Shown: in pieces, positions 7,692-11,836 of the stretch
How positions within the stretch are numbered: the stretch's first letter is position 1
Layout: every line of letters begins with the position of its first letter
Assembly: GCA_052034175.1 (NCBI GenBank)
Contig: JBPOIX010000186.1
Coordinates: 1-11,836 of the forward strand
Reading direction: 5' to 3'
From: UBA668 sp052034175
GTDB taxonomy: Bacteria; Actinomycetota; Acidimicrobiia; Acidimicrobiales; Ilumatobacteraceae
Length of the DNA: 11,836 nucleotides
Notes under the pieces: generated by a model
The model's database searches: none
Told to the model about the DNA's origin: nothing
The model's input: only the letters and a program-made list of their open reading frames with translations
Position numbers and translations under genes: made by a program

Positions 7692-8590
7692 GCTCGCCAC
7701 CTCTCCGCTCGCCGTCGGGCAAGCCAGTACAGGCCCATGCAGAGGGCCGTGATGATGATCATCCACGCGGCCAGCGAGAAGCCGACAGCGTCCTCGCCCA
7801 CCTTCACATCGCCGCCGAGGAAGAACGCAAGTCGGATCGGCACGAACTTGGAGTTGTCGGTGAGGATGCGCGCGGTGGCATACGCGCTGAAGGAGTTGGC
7901 GAACAGGAGCAGGAAGCCACCGAGCAGCGAGGGGGCCAGTACCGGAAGGCCGACTCGCCGCCAGTAGGTGAACGTGGTGCCGCCCAGGTTGGCGCACGCC
8001 TCGCGCCAGGACTGCTTCAGACCGTCGATCGCCGGCAGGGTGATGAGCACCATCAGCGGGATGTTGAAGTAGCAGTAGACGATGATGAGGCCGCTGTCGT
8101 TACCGAGGTCGAAGCCGCCACCCCAGATGTCCCAGCCGAACCATTTGAGGATGTTGGTCAGCACGCCGGCGCGAGCACCCAGCAGGGTGATGAACGCGAA
8201 CGCCAGCGGCAGGCCGCCCATGTTGGCGGCGACACCGCTGAAGGAAGCCACCACGTTGCGCAACCACTTCGGCCGGGTGGCTGTTGCTGCGGTGTAGGCC
8301 AGAAGGGTTCCGAAGACGACCCCAACGAGCGCCGCTCGAGCGGAGAACCAGATGGAGAACTTGAAGGCCTCCAGGTTCTGACCACTGAACGCCTCGCCCA
8401 TGGCACTGAGGCTGAGGCCTGAGCTCTCGGTCTTCAGCGAGTTGATGAAGATGCTGATCGCCGGGATGATCAGAAAGAGAACCAGAAAGGCGAAGAAGGG
8501 CAAGAGGCCGAGCCATGCCCAGTGGAACCGGCGCGCCGAGGGGGGCGCACCAGAGGTGCGCCCCCCATCGGACAGTGCAATATCGGTCAT
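7688..8590 (-). CDS. ABC importer permease, first (PotB-like)
   Basis: 300-aa integral membrane subunit that pairs with the second permease to form the transport channel. A polar N terminus of about 22 residues is followed by hydrophobic segments near 24-50, 84-103, 121-138, 166-187, 218-235 and 271-290. The EAA coupling loop is EACANLGGTTFTYWRRVGLP (197-216), a clean match to the family pattern. ATG at 8590 begins 10 nt after the binding-protein stop; its ribosome site is weak (CAGGC or ACGG only), unlike the other genes of this operon. Codons 9-17 are formed by a perfect 12-bp inverted repeat, which would put a very stable RNA hairpin near the translation start. The reading frame extends to 8701 inside the binding-protein gene, and that longer start is rejected. 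Confidence 0.93.
   Translation of the reverse strand: MTDIALSDGGRTSGAPPSARRFHWAWLGLLPFFAFLVLFLIIPAISIFINSLKTESSGLSLSAMGEAFSGQNLEAFKFSIWFSARAALVGVVFGTLLAYTAATATRPKWLRNVVASFSGVAANMGGLPLAFAFITLLGARAGVLTNILKWFGWDIWGGGFDLGNDSGLIIVYCYFNIPLMVLITLPAIDGLKQSWREACANLGGTTFTYWRRVGLPVLAPSLLGGFLLLFANSFSAYATARILTDNSKFVPIRLAFFLGGDVKVGEDAVGFSLAAWMIIITALCMGLYWLARRRAERWRA
8540..8566 (-). promoter_or_regulatory. Strong stem-loop at the start of the first permease gene
   Basis: GGGGGGCGCACC (8540-8551) and GGTGCGCCCCCC (8555-8566) are perfect 12-bp inverted arms with only the 3-nt loop AGA between. The stem is almost all G-C and is self-complementary on either strand. On the transcribed (minus) strand it lies 24 nt into the permease coding region and 35 nt after the binding-protein stop, with no T run after it. 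It is inferred to be an attenuator or an RNA 3' end protector that lets the binding protein be made in excess over the membrane subunits. The inverted repeat is certain; the role is not tested. Confidence 0.6.
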
Positions 8591-8594
8591 CCGT

Positions 8595-8606
8595 GCCTGA
8601 TCAGGC
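8595..8606. repeat. 12-bp perfect palindrome over the binding-protein stop codon
   Basis: GCCTGATCAGGC reads the same on both strands and includes the TGA stop (plus-strand 8601-8603) of the binding-protein gene and part of the 10-nt spacer to the permease. As RNA it gives only a 4-bp stem with a GATC loop. It may add to the downstream strong stem or be chance. Confidence 0.4.
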
Positions 8607-9761
8607 GTCGGCGACCATCGGGCCCCACTGCTCAGCAAGGACTTCCTTGGCGGCAGCGATCTGGGCCGGGGTGAGGAAGCTGACCTGCTCGAGCAGCTCA
8701 TCAGGCGGCAGGTTGACCTTCACCTCGTCGGTCACGAGACCGGCCTCGGTGAGCGCCACGATGCGGGCCGGCACGGCGCCGCCCTCGAGGTAGCCCAGCG
8801 CACCCTCGTTGCTGAAGATGTGCTCCATCCACAGCTGCGAGCACGCCTGGTGCGGGCTGTCCTTGACGACGCCCTGGCCGTAGAACCCGCCGTAGATGCC
8901 GTCGCTCGGGAAGTTGACGGCCACCGTCAGGCCGGCCGCCTCGAGGTCGGCCTTGAGGCCGGGAACGTTGTAGCTCCAGTCGATCGCGATCGGGGTCTCG
9001 CCCGAGAGCACGGTCTCCTTGGTGACGTCGGTGCCACCGAGGTTGCCGGAGGCCTTCAGGTCGGCGAAGAACTGGATGCCGGGCAGGATGTCGTCGGCCG
9101 AGCCACCGTTGGCGATGCTGGCGGCCATGACCGCGGCGAAGGCCGAACCGGCTTCGCGCGGGTCGCCGTTCAGCGCCACGAGGCCCTTGTACTCCGGCTT
9201 GGCCAGGTCAGCGAAGCTGGCCGGGGCGTTCGGGACGATCGTCGTGTTGGTGACGATGGCCATGATGCCGTAGTAGGCGGCGGTCCAGTTGTTCTCGGCG
9301 TCCTTCAGGCCGGCCGGGATCTCGCTGTCGGTGCTGAGCACGTACGGCTCGAACAAGCCCTTGTCCACCATCTCCTGGGCGATCGCCGGGCTGACGTCGA
9401 CGTTGTCGGGCATGTCGTCCTGACCCTTGAGGGTCTCCACAGCGTTCATTTCGTCGGCCGAAGAAGCGTCGGGGTTAGCAACGGGGTTCTCCACGCCCGG
9501 GTACTTGTCCCGGAAGCTCTGGAGGATGCCCTTGTAGTTGGCCCATTCGTCGGGCAGGGCGATCAGGTTGACCTTGGCGCCGTTGTCCAGGCACTCCTGG
9601 TACAACGCGGCCAGCGGGTCTTCGCCGCCGCCGGTCGTGCCCTCGGGGGCCTTCGTGGTCGGTGTGCTTTCCTTCTCGTCGTCGCCGCATGCGCCGAGCA
9701 CGAGGGCGCTGGCGATGAGGGTGGCGACGAGTTTGCTGTGCGTACGCGAACGCATTCTCAT
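8601..9761 (-). CDS. ABC importer substrate-binding lipoprotein (family 1-type, PotD/AfuA-like)
   Basis: 386-aa secreted, lipid-anchored binding protein that delivers ligand to the permeases. A basic, hydrophobic signal peptide (1-24) ends in lipobox LGAC with Cys25 as lipidation site, followed by an acidic and Thr/Gly-rich linker (26-47). The mature part has typical periplasmic binding-protein features: ALYQECLDNGAKVNLIALP (51-69), YYGIMAIVTNT (163-173), FADLAKPEYKGLVALNGDPR (183-202) and GGFYGQGVVKDSPHQ (291-305). Aromatic residues cluster in likely cleft segments (Trp159, Tyr163, Tyr164, Trp262, Tyr264, Tyr290, Phe293, Tyr294), which would suit a cationic ligand, but the ligand is unknown. 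ATG at 9761 has GGGGAG 9 nt upstream (plus-strand 9771-9776); a second in-frame ATG is at 9755, and the frame's far start at 9860 would bury the signal peptide. First gene of the importer operon. Confidence 0.92.
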   Translation of the reverse strand: MRMRSRTHSKLVATLIASALVLGACGDDEKESTPTTKAPEGTTGGGEDPLAALYQECLDNGAKVNLIALPDEWANYKGILQSFRDKYPGVENPVANPDASSADEMNAVETLKGQDDMPDNVDVSPAIAQEMVDKGLFEPYVLSTDSEIPAGLKDAENNWTAAYYGIMAIVTNTTIVPNAPASFADLAKPEYKGLVALNGDPREAGSAFAAVMAASIANGGSADDILPGIQFFADLKASGNLGGTDVTKETVLSGETPIAIDWSYNVPGLKADLEAAGLTVAVNFPSDGIYGGFYGQGVVKDSPHQACSQLWMEHIFSNEGALGYLEGGAVPARIVALTEAGLVTDEVKVNLPPDELLEQVSFLTPAQIAAAKEVLAEQWGPMVADA

Positions 9762-9853
9762 GTAGTGATTCTCCCCTTGTTGTGAATGAGCCGCTGCCAG
9801 CCAACACGGCCTGAGCGACGGCTCAATTGCCCTAGACCGTACAACAGGTGAAC
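9762..9853 (-). promoter_or_regulatory. Leader and promoter region of the importer operon
   Basis: About 90 bases between the binding-protein start and the inverted repeat after the membrane-protein gene. They must hold the importer promoter unless transcription reads through from the membrane-protein gene. TGAGCCG (9787-9793) and CGGCTCA (9819-9825) are a perfect 7-bp inverted repeat 25 nt apart, able to form a leader hairpin just upstream of the ribosome site. I see no convincing -35/-10 pair and no recognised riboswitch. Confidence 0.35.
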
Positions 9854-9875
9854 AGGGCATGAACGCACATGCCCT
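9854..9875 (-). terminator. Inverted repeat at the stop of the small membrane-protein gene
   Basis: AGGGCATG (9854-9861) and CATGCCCT (9868-9875) are perfect 8-bp arms around a 6-nt loop. The repeat overlaps the TAG stop of the membrane-protein gene, as a 3' end hairpin would. No T run follows on the minus strand, so it could instead be an operator upstream of the importer operon. Confidence 0.42.
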
Positions 9876-10326
9876 ACTTCGCCTGCCAACGAGCCACCAT
9901 GGCCAGCACGGTGGTGAGCACCACGGTGGTGTCGACGGCCAGGAACAGCAGGGTGCGCCGGCTCAAACTGCGCACGGCAACGTCGTCCCCACCGCGGTGC
10001 GCGGCGCCGAGCCGAGTTCCGGTGGGAGCGAAGACCACTACCCCCAGCGCGGCACCCACGACAAGCGCGGCGATGCCCAGGCCGACGAAGCCCGAGCCCC
10101 AGCCATACCCCGTGTGCTGGACCAGCAACACCCCGGTGACACCGACCACCACGCCCGCGGCGTTGTAGTAGCGCTGGGCGAGGTAGGTGGTGGCCTCGGC
10201 GAACGACGCCGCCACCTCACCGCCACGGCGTGCGAACCAGGGGCTGAGTACGAACAACGCCAGATTGCAGCCGAGCCAGGCAGCGACCCCGACGATGTGC
10301 ACCCACAACAGCAGATTGCGATACAT
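9874..10326 (-). CDS. Small four-helix membrane protein (CopD/DUF2269-like), function unknown
   Basis: 150-aa predicted inner-membrane protein. Hydrophobic segments lie near 4-28, 56-72, 79-101 and 125-146, with the positively charged FARRGG (31-36) and SLSRRT (120-125) suggesting cytoplasmic loops. The first helix contains LLLWVHIVGVAAWLGCNLALF (5-25, given as a region) with His10 followed by a Trp-Leu-Gly, a pattern seen in CopD-like and DUF2269 membrane proteins where the His may bind heme or metal. That resemblance is from memory of the motif and is moderate. Start ATG at 10326 has only a weak AGG site upstream. Transcribed in the same direction as the importer operon, 112 bp ahead of it, and divergent from the carnitine genes. 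No role in the neighbouring pathways can be claimed. Confidence 0.75.
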   Translation of the reverse strand: MYRNLLLWVHIVGVAAWLGCNLALFVLSPWFARRGGEVAASFAEATTYLAQRYYNAAGVVVGVTGVLLVQHTGYGWGSGFVGLGIAALVVGAALGVVVFAPTGTRLGAAHRGGDDVAVRSLSRRTLLFLAVDTTVVLTTVLAMVARWQAK

Positions 10327-10342
10327 GAGCGGAACCTAGCGT

Positions 10343-10360
10343 GCGAGTAGCTTGACTCGC
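10343..10360. promoter_or_regulatory. Inverted repeat in the divergent intergenic region (candidate operator)
   Basis: GCGAGT (10343-10348) and ACTCGC (10355-10360) are perfect 6-bp arms with a 6-nt spacer, centred in the 67-bp gap between the membrane-protein start and the carnitine-gene start. Site size and position fit a dimeric repressor or activator controlling one or both divergent genes. No regulator gene is in the window. Confidence 0.4.
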
Positions 10361-10393
10361 TCGGACCCGTCGTCGGGGAGGTAGGGGGAACCA

Positions 10394-11287
10394 ATGAACT
10401 GGGATGTGTTCATCACATGCGCGGTCACCGGCGCCGGCGACACCACCCACAAGAGCCCGCATGTGCCGGTCACGCCGCAGCAGATCGCCGAGTCGGCGAT
10501 CAACGCCGCGAAGGCGGGCGCGGCGGTCGTGCACATCCATGTGCGCGACCCTGCGACCGGCAAGGGCAGCCGCAACACGGACTACTACGCCGAGGTCGTG
10601 GAGCGCGTGCGCGCCTCGGATGTGGACGTGGTGGTGAACCTCACCGCCGGGATGGGCGGCGACCTCGTGCTCGGCGGCGACGAGGCGGTGCTGCCACCCA
10701 ACCCCGACGGCACGGACATGGCGGGCGCCACCGAGCGGCTGGACCATGTGCGGCGCATCCTCCCCGAGATCTGCACGCTCGACTGCGGCACGATGAACTT
10801 CGCCAGCGGTGGGGACTACATCATGGTCAACACGCCGGGTGTGCTGCGCAGCATGGCCAAGCAGGTGCAGGAGCTCGGCGTGCGGCCGGAGCTCGAAGTG
10901 TTCGACACCGGCCACCTGGTGCAGGTGAAGGAGATGATCCGCGACGGGCTGCTGGACAACCCCGTGATGATCCAGCTGTGCATGGGCATCGCCTACGGCG
11001 CACCCGACGACCCCACCACGTTCATGGCGATGGTCAACAACCTCCCGAGCGACTGTGTGTTCTCCGGCTTCTCGATCTCACGCATGCAGCTGCCGTTCGT
11101 GGCGATGGCCGCGCTGGCCGGCGGCAACGTGCGCGTCGGCCTGGAGGACAACCTCTATGCCGGGCCGGGCGAGCTGGCAACCAACGCCCGCCTCGTGGAG
11201 AAGGCGCGCAACATCCTGGAGAACATGAACGTGCGCATCATGAGCCCCCAGGCCGTGCGGGACAAACTGCAACTGGTGAAGCGCTGA
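10394..11287 (+). CDS. Beta-keto acid cleavage enzyme (BKACE), probably 3-dehydrocarnitine:acetyl-CoA
   Basis: 297-aa zinc-dependent TIM-barrel enzyme of the DUF849/BKACE family. These enzymes condense a beta-keto acid with acetyl-CoA and release acetoacetate plus a new CoA ester. Zinc ligands correspond to His47 and His49 (VVHIHVRD) and Glu251 in VRVGLEDN (246-253); Arg247 and Asp252 match the conserved R-x3-ED of the lysine-fermentation enzyme Kce, and PELEVFDTGHL (165-175) supplies conserved acidic residues. The length is normal. The adjacent L-carnitine dehydrogenase, starting 1 nt after the stop, makes 3-dehydrocarnitine the most likely substrate, giving glycine-betainyl-CoA. ATG at 10394 has strong purine-rich sites upstream (GGGGGA at 10384-10389). 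Other BKACE substrates cannot be excluded by eye. Confidence 0.92.
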   Translation: MNWDVFITCAVTGAGDTTHKSPHVPVTPQQIAESAINAAKAGAAVVHIHVRDPATGKGSRNTDYYAEVVERVRASDVDVVVNLTAGMGGDLVLGGDEAVLPPNPDGTDMAGATERLDHVRRILPEICTLDCGTMNFASGGDYIMVNTPGVLRSMAKQVQELGVRPELEVFDTGHLVQVKEMIRDGLLDNPVMIQLCMGIAYGAPDDPTTFMAMVNNLPSDCVFSGFSISRMQLPFVAMAALAGGNVRVGLEDNLYAGPGELATNARLVEKARNILENMNVRIMSPQAVRDKLQLVKR

Positions 11288-11288
11288 C

Positions 11289-11836
11289 ATGAGCCCGATC
11301 CCTGGCCTCGACCGCGTCGGCCTCCTCGGCGGCGGTGTCATCGGAGGCGGCTGGGCCGCCCGCTTCGCCCTCAACGGCATCCACGTGCAGCTGTACGACC
11401 CCGATCCGCAGGCGCCGCGCAAGGTCGGCGAGGTGATGGACAACGCCCGCCACGCGATGCGCAAGTTGGTGATGGCACCCTTGCCGCCCGAGGGCACGCT
11501 GACGTTCGTCGACAGCCCGGAGGCCGCCGCCACCGGGGTGCAGTTCGTGCAGGAGAGCGCGCCCGAGCGGTTGGATCTCAAGCAGCTGCTGCTGCGCCGC
11601 GCCAGCACCGCCGCCGGCCCCGACGTCGTGTTCGGGTCGAGCACGTCGGGCCTCCTCCCCAGCCAGCTTCAGGAGGGGATGGTCCACCCGGAGCGCCTGG
11701 TGGTCGGGCACCCGTTCAACCCCGTGTACCTCCTCCCGCTGGTGGAGGTGGTCGGCGGCGCGCTCACCTCGCCCGACGCGCTGGGCGCCGCCGCATCGTT
11801 GTACGAAAGCCTCGGCATGCGGCCCGTTCGCCTGGG
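11289..11836 (+). CDS. lcdH: L-carnitine dehydrogenase, N-terminal part (3' end outside window)
   Basis: NAD-dependent oxidation of L-carnitine to 3-dehydrocarnitine (EC 1.1.1.108). The visible 182 residues cover the Rossmann domain: GGGVIGGGWAARF (14-26) carries the GxGxxG loop, and Asp37 (QLYDPDP) favours NAD over NADP. FVQESAPERLDLKQ (86-99), FGSSTSGLLPS (115-125) and VVGHPFNPVYLLPLVEV (138-154) are the signature of the carnitine dehydrogenase branch of the 3-hydroxyacyl-CoA dehydrogenase family. His141 and Glu153 form the catalytic pair with the usual spacing of 12. ATG at 11289 is 1 nt after the cleavage-enzyme stop, so the two are surely one operon. The full enzyme is about 320 aa, or longer when fused to a thioesterase domain; the window cannot show which. 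Plain 3-hydroxybutyryl-CoA dehydrogenase is the main alternative, but the residue pattern favours carnitine. Confidence 0.9.
   Translation, partial: MSPIPGLDRVGLLGGGVIGGGWAARFALNGIHVQLYDPDPQAPRKVGEVMDNARHAMRKLVMAPLPPEGTLTFVDSPEAAATGVQFVQESAPERLDLKQLLLRRASTAAGPDVVFGSSTSGLLPSQLQEGMVHPERLVVGHPFNPVYLLPLVEVVGGALTSPDALGAAASLYESLGMRPVRL

Noticed and set aside
8820..9785. Open frame of 321 codons on the plus strand opposite the binding-protein gene
   Set aside because: Low-complexity Val/Gly/Arg-rich translation without motifs, antisense to a complete lipoprotein gene with signal peptide and ribosome site.

Overview
The window is a GC-rich (roughly two thirds G+C by eye), gene-dense chromosomal segment. 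Frequent 4-nt start/stop overlaps, GTG starts, a Phd/YefM-PIN toxin-antitoxin pair and a lipoprotein with a short charged, Thr/Gly-rich linker after its lipobox all suggest a high-GC actinobacterium, possibly of the Acidimicrobiia type. That assignment is inference from style, not from a marker gene. There are no RNA genes, insertion sequences or CRISPR arrays that I can see. No stretch longer than about 115 bases lacks a gene.

Layout: (1) 2-1141 (+) is the 3' part of an acyl-CoA dehydrogenase gene entering from the left. (2) 1217-1878 (-) is a VapBC-type toxin-antitoxin operon. Its upstream region carries two copies of the palindrome ATGTGnnCACAT, 22 bp apart, a likely autoregulatory operator. 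(3) 1991-5654 (+) is a translationally coupled three-gene operon for a molybdenum hydroxylase of the xanthine dehydrogenase family, in the order large (Mo-cofactor), medium (FAD), small (2 x 2Fe-2S). (4) 5701-9761 (-) is a complete ABC importer operon, transcribed as lipoprotein binding protein, permease, permease, ATPase, and convergent with the hydroxylase operon. A perfect 12-bp inverted repeat lies in the start of the first permease gene. (5) 9874-10326 (-) is a small four-helix membrane protein. (6) 10394-11836 (+) is a beta-keto acid cleavage enzyme followed 1 nt later by the N-terminal part of an L-carnitine dehydrogenase, cut by the window edge.

Best-supported pathway: the last two genes make adjacent steps of aerobic carnitine breakdown. 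Carnitine is oxidised to 3-dehydrocarnitine, which is cleaved with acetyl-CoA to glycine-betainyl-CoA and acetoacetate. The importer and the hydroxylase have no substrate that the sequence fixes. In the hydroxylase, residues that bind purine in bovine xanthine oxidase appear to be absent, so it should not be called a xanthine dehydrogenase in the strict sense. A combined catabolic locus for a quaternary or heterocyclic nitrogen compound (import, hydroxylation, side-chain degradation) is a hypothesis only. The module boundaries (convergent at 5655-5700, divergent at 10327-10393) show that these are separate transcription units.
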